Origin: Marinobacter daepoensis DSM 16072
GTDB taxonomy: Bacteria > Pseudomonadota > Gammaproteobacteria > Pseudomonadales > Oleiphilaceae
Reading direction: 5' to 3'
NCBI RefSeq assembly: GCF_000421165.1
Contig: NZ_ATWI01000008.1
Location: forward strand, 186,001-250,000
Length of the DNA: 64,000 nucleotides
The notes under the pieces were generated by a model. The model did no database searches. It worked only from the letters and a program-made list of their open reading frames with translations, and was not told the DNA's origin. Shown here in pieces: positions 1 to 10,327 of the stretch. Each line of letters begins with the position of its first letter. Positions within the stretch are counted from its first letter, which is position 1. The position numbers and the translations under genes are program-made.

Positions 1-849
<849 letters not shown>

Positions 850-891
850 TCAAGAGTACTCCTAGGTTTCTCTTGTTATGGTTTATGAACC

Positions 892-905
892 TTGATTAAT
901 GTCAG
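892..905. promoter_or_regulatory. FNR/Dnr-type box upstream of nirS
   Basis: TTGAT-TAAT-GTCAG: one perfect half-site and one partial half-site against TTGAT-N4-ATCAA (8 of 10). It is centred about 67 bases upstream of the nirS start, which suits class II activation by an FNR-family regulator such as the Dnr encoded at 55239-55988. The site is inferred from sequence only. Confidence 0.55.
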
Positions 906-985
906 AAAAGTACAGCTTTTCAAGAGAGTACCTCGCAGGTGGTAGATGGCCTATGCCCAAAGATCAGTGGAATCCGGTATCGAAT

Positions 986-999
986 TTAATCAATATCAA
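986..999. promoter_or_regulatory. FNR/Dnr-type box upstream of nirC
   Basis: TTAAT-CAAT-ATCAA matches the FNR consensus at 9 of 10 positions and sits 55-68 bases upstream of the nirC start at 1054. With the box at 892-905 it gives each arm of the divergent nirS/nirC region its own site. Confidence 0.6.
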
Positions 1000-1053
1000 G
1001 GTTATGAATTTGATGGAATTGCAGCATGGTTGCGAACCTTCAGGAGAGCGGTA

Positions 1054-1410
1054 ATGAATAGGTCCGGTCAGGGGTTGTACTGGCAAGCAGGTCTGGCAGT
1101 AGCCATGCTGATGGCGACGGCCGGGGCAACTGCCGGTGCTCCGGAAACCGAGTCGGAACTCGCAAATTTTGTGATTCAGGATTGTGGCTCCTGCCACGGT
1201 CTGAAGCTGAAAGGCGGGCTTGGGCCTCCGCTTCGGCCCGAGGACATTGAAGCCCTGCCAGAAGCGGCGGTCGCCGCGATCATTCGTCAGGGGGTGCCGG
1301 GCACTGCGATGCCTCCCTGGAAAGCCCTGCTGACGGAGCAGGAAATTCTCTGGATCAGTCGTCAGCTGAAATCGGGAGCGTTGATCGCGCCGGAATCCGA
1401 TACCTTTTGA
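1054..1410 (+). CDS. nirC: Cytochrome c55X-type protein NirC
   Basis: Small periplasmic monoheme cytochrome c (118 aa) of nitrite reductase clusters, thought to donate electrons in NirS maturation or d1-heme assembly. An N-terminal signal peptide (hydrophobic run to about residue 28, ATAGA) is followed by a single heme motif CGSCH and a later Met-containing segment (VPGTAMPPW) expected to supply the axial Met. The ATG at 1054 has GGAG at 1043-1046 and leaves the FNR-like box upstream; the frame stays open to 946, but that stretch contains the promoter and does not look like protein. First gene of a likely operon with nirF (25-base gap). Confidence 0.88.
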   Translation: MNRSGQGLYWQAGLAVAMLMATAGATAGAPETESELANFVIQDCGSCHGLKLKGGLGPPLRPEDIEALPEAAVAAIIRQGVPGTAMPPWKALLTEQEILWISRQLKSGALIAPESDTF

Positions 1411-1435
1411 ACCCGATAAGCCTTAAGGATCACCG

Positions 1436-2638
1436 ATGAAACGTCTGCTTGTCTCCGCCGCCCTGACCATGGCTGTTTTAATCTCAACCGGTTGCCAGAC
1501 CCTTCCTCCGCCAGAGGGCAGGGAGCTCCGGGGGACCGGGGATCTGGGCCTTATCATTGAGCGGGCCACCGGTTCGGTGTTGGTTGTGGATCATTCGGAA
1601 CACGCCGTTCTGGGCCGGGTGGAGGGGTTGGGTGACTTGTCCCACGCCTCGGTGGTGTATTCCCGGGATGCCCGTTACGGCTACGTCTTTGGCCGTGATG
1701 GCGGGCTTACCCGGGTTGATCTGTTAACCCGCAAGGTAACCGATCGGATTATCCAGTCTGGCAATAGCATCGGCGGTGCGATTTCCCAGAATGGCCGATA
1801 CGTGGCGGTTTCCAATTACGAGCCCGGCGGCGTCAACATTTTTGATAGCAGCACGCTGGACCTCGTGGCGGAGATTCCAGCAATTTATACCAATGCCCAG
1901 GGCGAACAGAGGCAGTCTAAAACCGTTGGGTTGGTGGATGCGCCGGGCAACCAGTTTGTGTTCAGCCTGTTTGATGCGGGTGAGATCTGGACGGTGGATA
2001 TGCACCGTCATCCCCCCGGTGTGGAGCGGTATCCTGCCGGTAAAGAGCCCTACGATGCGCTGATTACGCCGGATGGCCGTTATTACATTGCCGGCTTGTT
2101 TGGTGAAGATGGGTTGTCGATGATGGATCTGTGGGCACCGGGACAGGGAGCCCGGACAATCCTGCCGGGCTACGGTAAAGGTGAGCAGCGTTTGCCAGTG
2201 TACAAAATGCCGCACCTGGAAGGCTGGGCGATAGCTGATGGCTATGCGTTTGTGCCAGCGGTCGGGCGCCACGAGGTACTGGTGGCGGATATGGAAGACT
2301 GGCGCATGGTGCAGCGTATACCGGTGCAGGGCCAGCCAGTGTTTGTTATGGCCAGCCCGGACAACCGTCAGATCTGGGTCAGCTTTGCCCACCCGCTGAA
2401 CGATGTGGTGCAGGTGATTGATTCCCGGGCCCGGGAAGTCATCCGCACGCTGGAACCGGGCAAGTCTGTGTTGCATATGGAGTTTACGCCCCGTGGAGAA
2501 GAAGTCTGGGTGTCCTCCCGGGACAGCAACCGGGTGACGGTATACAGCACTCGTACGCTGGAGCCGGTTGCTACGCTGCCGGCACAGAAACCCTCCGGTA
2601 TCTTTTTTACCAACCGGGCGCACCAGTTGGGCCTGTGA
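1436..2638 (+). CDS. nirF: Heme d1 biosynthesis protein NirF
   Basis: 400-aa periplasmic beta-propeller protein required for heme d1 formation; the family is related to the d1 domain of NirS and is proposed to act late in d1 synthesis. The N-terminus is a lipoprotein-type signal (cysteine at residue 20 in the context ISTGC; the lipobox is slightly atypical). The body carries repeated YVTN-like propeller strands such as YSRDARYGYVFGRDGG and SPDNRQIWVS. Length fits the family. It follows nirC by 25 bases and precedes the PhnD-like gene by one base, so the three are probably co-transcribed. The other d1-heme genes are not in the window. Confidence 0.93.
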   Translation: MKRLLVSAALTMAVLISTGCQTLPPPEGRELRGTGDLGLIIERATGSVLVVDHSEHAVLGRVEGLGDLSHASVVYSRDARYGYVFGRDGGLTRVDLLTRKVTDRIIQSGNSIGGAISQNGRYVAVSNYEPGGVNIFDSSTLDLVAEIPAIYTNAQGEQRQSKTVGLVDAPGNQFVFSLFDAGEIWTVDMHRHPPGVERYPAGKEPYDALITPDGRYYIAGLFGEDGLSMMDLWAPGQGARTILPGYGKGEQRLPVYKMPHLEGWAIADGYAFVPAVGRHEVLVADMEDWRMVQRIPVQGQPVFVMASPDNRQIWVSFAHPLNDVVQVIDSRAREVIRTLEPGKSVLHMEFTPRGEEVWVSSRDSNRVTVYSTRTLEPVATLPAQKPSGIFFTNRAHQLGL

Positions 2639-2639
2639 C

Positions 2640-3371
2640 ATGCGCAACGTCGTCTGCCTGTGGTTAATGGCCAGCAGTGTCGGTGCCACCGGAGCCGGAC
2701 TGCCTGCCGGGCCTGCATCTGCCAGGCTTGAGGTATGGACCGAGGCGCGTTCGACAACGGTGGCCAGCTATCGGTTGCAACGGTATCTGGCGGCAAAAGG
2801 GTGCCACGCCGAGCTGGTGTTTAACGGGGCCGGTGAGAGTGACCTGGTGTTTCGGCCAGGAAACCGGGGGGAGATGCTCGTGCTTACATCGGTGAACGCC
2901 GATGGCCGCCACCCGGTTCCTGTCTGGGTGACTCGAAAGTCTGCCGGTGTCAGCTCGCTCCTGGAGCTTGAAGGTCGGGATGTTTCTCTGGTGGCAGGGC
3001 GCGATCCTTTGTCGGGTGTCCTGGCGCTTGAGGCCCTCGCTGCTCATGGTATCCGGCCCGGCAAAGGGCAGCGTTATGAGGCGGGGGATTTCAGTTCCGC
3101 GCTGGGATTGTTGCTGCACAACAACACACACGCAGCGGTTTCGGAGCTTGGTCTGGTCAGGCCGTTTCTGGAGCCGCAGGGGCTGACCATCACGTGGCAG
3201 GGGCAGCCTGTGCAAGGTGCAGGCTGGTATGCCTCGACGTCGGAGATCGGTCCTGCCCTGCAGACTTGCCGTCAGGCACTCCTTGAGCTCAGGCGGGGAG
3301 ACGACCGTCAGATTTTTACGCTTTTTCCGGAATGGGTGAGCGGCTTTGCGCCACCCGATTCCCTACCATAA
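2640..3371 (+). CDS. PhnD/SsuA-like periplasmic substrate-binding protein in the nir operon
   Basis: 243-aa exported protein starting one base after the nirF stop; ATG at 2640 chosen for tight coupling and the signal peptide that follows it. The middle (residues about 95-150: VWVTRKSAGVSSL, LEGRDVSLVAG, LALEALAAHGI) resembles the core of PhnD-type phosphonate-binding proteins, which use such segments to close over an oxyanion. It is shorter than typical PhnD (about 300 aa), and no ABC permease or ATPase is nearby, so a dedicated uptake role is doubtful. Its place between nirF and nirQ suggests a role in nitrite reductase maturation or anion binding. That function is inference; only the fold resemblance is seen. 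Confidence 0.7.
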   Translation: MRNVVCLWLMASSVGATGAGLPAGPASARLEVWTEARSTTVASYRLQRYLAAKGCHAELVFNGAGESDLVFRPGNRGEMLVLTSVNADGRHPVPVWVTRKSAGVSSLLELEGRDVSLVAGRDPLSGVLALEALAAHGIRPGKGQRYEAGDFSSALGLLLHNNTHAAVSELGLVRPFLEPQGLTITWQGQPVQGAGWYASTSEIGPALQTCRQALLELRRGDDRQIFTLFPEWVSGFAPPDSLP

Positions 3372-3384
3372 AAGGAAGCCGTCC

Positions 3385-4167
3385 ATGACCTTCTATCAAC
3401 CTGCAGGCAATGAAATCGCTCTGTTTACCGCTGCCGCTGAACATGGGCTCCCGGTGCTGATCAAAGGCCCTACCGGGTGTGGCAAAACCCGCTTTGTCCG
3501 TTACATGGCTGAAAAGCTGGGCCGACCGGTTTACACCGTAGCCTGTCATGATGACCTTACGGCCTCTGATCTGGTTGGCCGTCACCTGATTGGACCTGAG
3601 GGTACCTACTGGCAGGATGGGCCGCTCACCCGGGCGGTTCGGGAAGGGGGAATTTGCTATCTGGATGAAGTTGTGGAAGCCCGCAAGGACACCACGGTGG
3701 TGCTGCATCCGTTGGCCGACGATCGTCGTGAACTGCCCATTGAGCGAACCGGCGAGCTGCTCCAGGCTGCGCCCGGATTCATGCTGGTGGTGTCATACAA
3801 CCCCGGTTATCAGAGTTTGCTGAAGGGCATGAAGCCCAGCACCCGGCAGCGTTTTGTGTCCATGAGTTTTGATTATCCGACGCCGGATCTGGAGCAGGCC
3901 ATTGTGCGGGAGGAATCCGGGTGTGACGCGGATCTTGCGAGTCAACTGGTGGGGCTGGCCAGTGCGTTACGTAAACTGAAAGATCATGATCTGGAAGAGG
4001 CTGCCTCCACTCGGTTGCTGATCCATACAGCTTATCTGGTCGCGTCGGGCATGCCGCACATCGAGGCTTGCCGGGCGGGAATGATTGAGCCGCTGTCGGA
4101 CGATGCGGTAACGGTAAATGCACTGATGGAGGTGGTGTATGCGGTATTCGGACAGTCTGAAGACTAA
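3385..4167 (+). CDS. nirQ: MoxR/CbbQ-type AAA+ ATPase NirQ/NorQ
   Basis: 260-aa cytoplasmic AAA+ ATPase that, with the vWA protein NorD, activates NO reductase and supports nitrite reductase. Walker A is GPTGCGKT near residue 29; Walker B is CYLDEVVEA; an arginine-finger-like STRQRF follows. The ATG at 3385 has AAGGAAG about 7 bases upstream and gives the usual family N-terminus. It lies 13 bases after the PhnD-like gene. Its partner norD is in the opposing nor operon (5415-7238), a common split arrangement. Confidence 0.93.
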   Translation: MTFYQPAGNEIALFTAAAEHGLPVLIKGPTGCGKTRFVRYMAEKLGRPVYTVACHDDLTASDLVGRHLIGPEGTYWQDGPLTRAVREGGICYLDEVVEARKDTTVVLHPLADDRRELPIERTGELLQAAPGFMLVVSYNPGYQSLLKGMKPSTRQRFVSMSFDYPTPDLEQAIVREESGCDADLASQLVGLASALRKLKDHDLEEAASTRLLIHTAYLVASGMPHIEACRAGMIEPLSDDAVTVNALMEVVYAVFGQSED

Positions 4168-4180
4168 GGAGCCCGGGGCA

Positions 4181-4513
4181 ATGGCTCCGGTTATCTGGTA
4201 TTTGCTGAACCTGCTGGCGTTGCCGATCATTGGCTTTCTGGTGCTGCTGGTTATTGCCATGAAGTCCGGCGAGGCCAGTGAGCTGCGCCGGGTCCACAGC
4301 AAGGCCGGGGTTTATATGTCGATTCTCGGCGCGGTGCTGATCAGTTCCGGGGTGGCGATTTGCTGGTTTGTGTATGGCAATACCGGTTTGTTCTGGACCT
4401 ATGCGATTGTCTGGGCCGTGGTGCTCCATACCTCGTTTGTATTGTGGGGGATGATTGCTCTGGCGCAGGCGATTGGTAACAAACCGCCTTACTTTCCGCG
4501 ACGCTTGCTTTGA
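4181..4513 (+). CDS. Small membrane protein at the end of the nirCF-nirQ operon
   Basis: 110-aa protein with three or four hydrophobic segments (about residues 5-27, 45-68, 72-98), so an inner-membrane protein. ATG at 4181 chosen because AAGGAG lies at 4166-4171; an alternative ATG at 4139 would overlap nirQ. I do not recognise a characterised family. Its position directly after nirQ, before a strong terminator, suggests a link to nitrite or NO reductase assembly or electron transfer, but no heme- or metal-binding motif is evident. Confidence 0.75.
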   Translation: MAPVIWYLLNLLALPIIGFLVLLVIAMKSGEASELRRVHSKAGVYMSILGAVLISSGVAICWFVYGNTGLFWTYAIVWAVVLHTSFVLWGMIALAQAIGNKPPYFPRRLL

Positions 4514-4532
4514 ATTTTGGGTTTAGACGGAG

Positions 4533-4564
4533 GGTTGGTTCGGGGCGGCGGTCCCGAACCAACC
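4533..4564. terminator. Bidirectional hairpin terminator between nir and nor operons
   Basis: A perfect 12-bp stem (GGTTGGTTCGGG at 4533-4544 pairing with CCCGAACCAACC at 4553-4564) with an 8-base loop lies between the convergent ends of the nirQ operon and norF. No clean T-run follows on either strand. Confidence 0.75.
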
Positions 4565-4572
4565 TGCAAATG

Positions 4573-4815
4573 TCAGAGCTGTAGCCCGTGGACTCCCGCC
4601 AAAACAGCCACGACCACAACTGCCCAGCCCTGCGCCGCTAAGCGCCAACCCAAGGGCGCATGTTTCATTTCCATGAAGTGGTCGACCAGTAACACGGCTT
4701 TTACGATCACCAGAGCGAACACCAGCCACACCAGAATCGACAGATTTGCACCGGTCTGTAAGGCCACCACGGGTGCCATGGTGCAGATCATCAGAGTGAT
4801 ATAAACCGCTAGCAT
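4573..4815 (-). CDS. norF: NorF-like small membrane protein (cytochrome c oxidase subunit IV family)
   Basis: 80-aa protein with three hydrophobic segments, resembling the prokaryotic COX4/NorF family that accompanies NorE. The segment VLLVDHFMEMKHAP between segments two and three is typical of the family. NorE/NorF are not catalytic but raise NO reductase activity, perhaps in assembly. AAGGAG sits 8 bases before the ATG at 4815; norE ends 12 bases upstream. Last gene of the nor operon before the shared terminator. Confidence 0.85.
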   Translation of the reverse strand: MLAVYITLMICTMAPVVALQTGANLSILVWLVFALVIVKAVLLVDHFMEMKHAPLGWRLAAQGWAVVVVAVLAGVHGLQL

Positions 4816-4827
4816 CAGAATGTCTCC

Positions 4828-5403
4828 TTACGCCAGTACGTAGAGCATCGGGAACAGCACCAGCCACACCAGGTCGACCATGTGCCAGTACGAGGCGCCG
4901 GATTCCATGCCGTTCATGTCGTCGCCGTTGTAGTCACCTTTCTTCACCTTTACCGCCAGCAACACGAGTATGATCTGGCCCAGAACCACATGCATGAAGT
5001 GGAAGAAGGTGAGGAAGAAATAGAACATGAAGAACGTGTCGGTACCCAGGTTGTAGCCGTTGCCGTAGAGGTCGGCGTACTCCCAGAGTTTGCCGAAGGT
5101 GTAGATGGAGGAAGCCGCGACGCCGGCCCAGAGCAGGGCAGCGGTGCCGGGTTTGCGGTCACGTAGGCGGTGTACCGACAGGGCGACCAGATAGCTGGCG
5201 GTTATCAGGCCGAAGGTGTTGATCAGCCCGGTCCAGGGGTGCAGGGCCTGGCGGCCAGCGTGGAAGGTGTCCGGGTCGAGACTGCGTGCAATGCCAAAGC
5301 CGATGAACATGATGGCAAAGACGGCCAGTTCCGCAAAAATGAAAATCCAGACGGCGATGTCTCCGGGCAGGTGCGCCGGGCGCCGGGCCTGAAGTTCTGT
5401 CAT
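4828..5403 (-). CDS. norE: NorE, cytochrome c oxidase subunit III-like protein
   Basis: 191-aa inner-membrane protein of the heme-copper oxidase subunit III family with five to six membrane helices (PGDIAVWIFIFAELAVF near the start; HFMHVVLGQIIL and YWHMVDLVWLVLFP near the end). In denitrifiers NorE is an accessory protein needed for full NO reductase activity. GGAG lies before the ATG at 5403; it starts 11 bases after norD and is followed by norF. Confidence 0.92.
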   Translation of the reverse strand: MTELQARRPAHLPGDIAVWIFIFAELAVFAIMFIGFGIARSLDPDTFHAGRQALHPWTGLINTFGLITASYLVALSVHRLRDRKPGTAALLWAGVAASSIYTFGKLWEYADLYGNGYNLGTDTFFMFYFFLTFFHFMHVVLGQIILVLLAVKVKKGDYNGDDMNGMESGASYWHMVDLVWLVLFPMLYVLA

Positions 5404-5414
5404 TTCGGTCTCCG

Positions 5415-7238
5415 TTAGCGGGTCAGGTTCATATAGAGTTTGGGCAACTGGCCCGGTAGCTGTACCGGGTCTTTGATCACCACGAAGTTGCTGCTGCCGA
5501 ACACGTAAGGCAGGTACTCGTTAGCTTCTTCGTCGATGGTTACGCAAAAGGGTGTCAGGCCGGCCTTGTGGGCTTCCTGAACGGCCATGCGGGTGTCTTC
5601 CACACCATAGCGGCCCTCGTACAGGTCCAGGTCGTTGGGCTTGCCATCGGTCAGCAGTAACAGGATTTTCTGATGCTCTGGCCGTGCCTCAAGCAGTTTG
5701 ATGGACTGTCGGATCGCGGCGCCCATACGGGTGTAGTAGCCTGGCTCCAGCGCCTGAATCCGGCCCCGCGTGGTGTCGTTGTAGGGTTCGTTGAAACCCT
5801 TGATGTGGTGGAAACGGATGTGGTCCCGTCGCCGTGATGAAAAGGCGAACAGCGCAAATGGATCGCGGCTTGCGGTCAGGGCTTCACTCAACAGTTGCAG
5901 GCCGTCCCGCGCGATGTCGATCACCCGCTGGTGGTTGTTGATGTAGGTGTCGGTAGACAGCGACACATCTGTAAGTACCAGGCAGGCGAGGTCTCTCTGA
6001 TTCTGTTTGCATTGCCGGAACAGTTTCTGATCGGCTTCACCCAAACCGCGCCGGTGCTGAACTACCCGTTCCAGGCAGGCGTCGAGGTCCAGCTCTTCCC
6101 CTTCCCGTTGCCGGCGCTCCCATTGCCTCAAAGGTTTGAGGGCGCTGAACTGCCTTCGCAGGGTCTGGGCCGGGCGCTTCAGATGTTCTGGCAGAACCGC
6201 AGCCCCGGCTTCTTTACTGAGCAGAGGTTGCAGGCAACAGAATTTTTCCCGGTAGTCTTGCCGGCGCCAGTCCCATTCCGGGAGATGGATGCCAGGGCCC
6301 AGCGGCAGGTCATCGTGTTCCTCTGATGGGAGGTCCAGGTCGAATTTTATGGCGGAAGAAGCCTCGCGCCGGTCCTGGGACACCGAGATCATATCCATGT
6401 CGTCGGCGACTGCGTTGGCATCATCCTCGTCGCTGTCATCGCCGGCCCGGTCCACCGGAATGAACTCAGACCAGGAGAACAGGTTCTCCAGCCGGAACAG
6501 CATCAGGCCCTGGTCTTTATCGAAGGCATCAACCCGCTCGGCGCGTCGACGCTTGCGTTTCTTGGTCAGTCCACCGGATTTGGACAGGGTATTATCGTCG
6601 CCAATGATCTGGCCTTTGAGTTTGCCGCGTCCAAGCACCGGGTAGAGCCAGAGCACCACAGGCCACGGATCGGTGAGCGCTTCGGGCAGGTCGCGGACGC
6701 TGCCCGGATGAATCAGGGCCTGTCGGATAGCCGTTTCACGTTCAGCTTCGTGGCCCCGGAGACTGTCGGGGTGAGGGCGCCAGTGAAGGGTGTGTCTGAC
6801 CAGCCTCTGATACATGGATTCGAGCCCGGGCCAGCGCGCCAGTAGTGCCTGAACCATGGCCTGGTTGCCGTGTAGCCAGCTGTGGTGGTGGATCTCGCCG
6901 AGTGATGCCAGTGCCGCCAGCCAAAGATACAGCTCCCGGTTGACTTTTTTGGAGGGGAAAAGCGCGAGTTTGTCTGGTAAACGCAGGCTTTCGTCGTCGC
7001 GCCAGGCCAATTCGAACTTGCGGTGGGTTCCAGCCAGTTTCTGCAGGAACCGGCGCCGAATCTGGACGTGCCTTGGCTCGGCCGTGACCAGGCTCAGAGC
7101 TGGGTCTCCTCCCATGGCCCGGAACAGGACGCCCAGAGTCCGTGCCTCGTCTTTCAGGTGCACAGCGTATTCCGGAAACTCACCCATGGCCTGGCGGGTA
7201 ACATAGTCATGCCATTTGAGTCCGACCCACTCTTCCAT
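5415..7238 (-). CDS. norD: NorD, von Willebrand factor A-domain activator of NO reductase
   Basis: 607-aa cytoplasmic protein that works with the AAA+ ATPase NirQ/NorQ to insert non-heme iron into NorB. The C-terminal vWA domain (about residues 400-600) shows the MIDAS motif DVSLS and the later TDGKPND segment; the N-terminal part is the NorD-specific helical region, and an acidic linker (residues about 270-285, DDSDEDDAN) lies between. GAGGA precedes the ATG at 7238, 14 bases after the polyferredoxin stop. Length is typical. Confidence 0.95.
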   Translation of the reverse strand: MEEWVGLKWHDYVTRQAMGEFPEYAVHLKDEARTLGVLFRAMGGDPALSLVTAEPRHVQIRRRFLQKLAGTHRKFELAWRDDESLRLPDKLALFPSKKVNRELYLWLAALASLGEIHHHSWLHGNQAMVQALLARWPGLESMYQRLVRHTLHWRPHPDSLRGHEAERETAIRQALIHPGSVRDLPEALTDPWPVVLWLYPVLGRGKLKGQIIGDDNTLSKSGGLTKKRKRRRAERVDAFDKDQGLMLFRLENLFSWSEFIPVDRAGDDSDEDDANAVADDMDMISVSQDRREASSAIKFDLDLPSEEHDDLPLGPGIHLPEWDWRRQDYREKFCCLQPLLSKEAGAAVLPEHLKRPAQTLRRQFSALKPLRQWERRQREGEELDLDACLERVVQHRRGLGEADQKLFRQCKQNQRDLACLVLTDVSLSTDTYINNHQRVIDIARDGLQLLSEALTASRDPFALFAFSSRRRDHIRFHHIKGFNEPYNDTTRGRIQALEPGYYTRMGAAIRQSIKLLEARPEHQKILLLLTDGKPNDLDLYEGRYGVEDTRMAVQEAHKAGLTPFCVTIDEEANEYLPYVFGSSNFVVIKDPVQLPGQLPKLYMNLTR

Positions 7239-7252
7239 CTTGTGTCCTCATG

Positions 7253-8203
7253 TCAGGTTCGCGGTTGGCGCGGGGTGGATTCCACCTCGCGAACCGGAAT
7301 CAGCACCGTTTGTTTGCCGGGTTTGCCCGGCTCCCAGGTCAGCAAGGCGCCGGCCGGGTTGTTTTTCTGTACTTCCCGGCATGCGCTTACGCATTGCAGA
7401 CATTGGGTACAGCTGAATTTTGCCCGTTTATGACTGCGGGTTGGCAGCCGCATGGGGCAGGCTTCGTCACAGGCTTTGGTGCAGTCCCGGCAGGCGGCTG
7501 CCCGGCTGGCATCGAAGGTCACTACCGGAGCTCTGCCGTTGGTCATCCAGGCAATGCTCTGAACAATGCCGAAGGCGCAGCCGTATTTGCAGAACAGGTG
7601 CCGGGCAAACAGAAAATCGAAGGTGAACACCGAGGTGGCGACCGCCAGGAAAATACTCGGGTACAGGCTTAGCTGGCCGGTAACCAGATCGGTATACAGC
7701 GGCATCGGCGGCAGCAGGTAGGACAGCATGGCCAGTGCCCAGGAAAAGCCGATCAGCGCGCAAATCAGGGTAAGGCCCGCCCAGTGAATGGTTTTTCCGG
7801 TACGGCCTTTCTTCAGGGCCTCCCACAAGGTGGGGCGCCCGGTAATGCGACTCATCAGGCTGTTGACGGTCTCTACCACGGAGAAGTGCGGGCACAGCCA
7901 GCCGCAGTACAGGCGGCCCCATTTGAAGGCGATCCAGAGCACCAGAGGCACCAGCACCAGAATAGGCAGGATGAACCAGAACAGAATCTGTCCGGCGACT
8001 TCGGCAGGCGTGCTGTGGGCGACCCAATCCAGGTTCAGGTTAAACGACAGCGGGAATCCCAACAGAATGAAGTGGGTTTCGGTCAGGTCGTAACGGAAAA
8101 TATTGAGTACAGGCGCAAGCAAAAACAGCAGGAAGAAGGCGCTGCGGGTAATCAGGCGCTTCTGCTGGAGAGTGTCTTTTGAGTTGACGGTTTGCGCATG
8201 CAC
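7253..8203 (-). CDS. Membrane-bound polyferredoxin (NapH/CcoG/NosR C-terminal-like)
   Basis: 316-aa membrane protein with about five helices, a membrane-adjacent CGWLCPHF motif (residue about 100) and a second CKYGCAFG motif, then two 4Fe-4S motifs (CRDCTKACDEACP and CTQCLQCVSAC). This architecture is shared by NapH, CcoG and the C-terminal half of NosR/NirI, which move electrons from quinol or NADH to periplasmic or metal-centre partners. Start is GTG at 8203, the only plausible start I see. It lies in the nor operon between norB and norD, separated from norB by a strong hairpin. A role in electron supply or cofactor assembly for NO reductase is inference. Confidence 0.88.
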   Translation of the reverse strand: MHAQTVNSKDTLQQKRLITRSAFFLLFLLAPVLNIFRYDLTETHFILLGFPLSFNLNLDWVAHSTPAEVAGQILFWFILPILVLVPLVLWIAFKWGRLYCGWLCPHFSVVETVNSLMSRITGRPTLWEALKKGRTGKTIHWAGLTLICALIGFSWALAMLSYLLPPMPLYTDLVTGQLSLYPSIFLAVATSVFTFDFLFARHLFCKYGCAFGIVQSIAWMTNGRAPVVTFDASRAAACRDCTKACDEACPMRLPTRSHKRAKFSCTQCLQCVSACREVQKNNPAGALLTWEPGKPGKQTVLIPVREVESTPRQPRT

Positions 8204-8230
8204 TGAGGTTGTCCAGGGTTTCGGAAATTT

Positions 8231-8252
8231 GCCGGGGCCCGAAGGCCCCGGC
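8231..8252. terminator. UUCG-capped hairpin downstream of norB
   Basis: GCCGGGGCC-CGAA-GGCCCCGGC; on the transcribed (minus) strand the loop reads TTCG closed by C-G, an unusually stable tetraloop. It lies 12 bases after the norB stop with only a weak A/T stretch behind it, so it may reduce read-through or stabilise the norCB transcript rather than fully terminate. Confidence 0.65.
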
Positions 8253-8264
8253 GATCAGGCCTTA

Positions 8265-10140
<1,876 letters not shown>

Positions 10141-10211
10141 TGGTCTCTCTCCTTGGTTGTTACTAATACCTGACTGCCCCACTAGGATATAAAGATGTAT
10201 CCCGAATGCTA

Positions 10212-10225
10212 TTGATGATTATCAA
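10212..10225. promoter_or_regulatory. Perfect FNR/Dnr-type box upstream of norC
   Basis: TTGAT-GATT-ATCAA is a 10-of-10 match to the FNR/Dnr consensus in the divergent norC/AEC-carrier region. It is the strongest site of this type I found in the window. Confidence 0.85.
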
Positions 10226-10327
10226 AGATGATCCGGGGTTTCTCTATTGCGCTGGGGAGTTACCTCTTGATAGGTAGGTGATAGACTGCCTCGCTGGTTA
10301 TACCCCCACGTTGTTTCTGGAGAGTTC

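Noticed and set aside
946..1053. N-terminal extension of nirC
   Set aside because: The frame is open, but this stretch contains the FNR-like box, lacks a ribosome-binding site and does not resemble protein; the ATG at 1054 starts a normal signal peptide.
1724..2689. 321-codon open frame antisense to nirF
   Set aside because: Shadow of a GC-rich gene; composition (His/Arg/Gln-rich) is not that of a real protein and nirF is certain.
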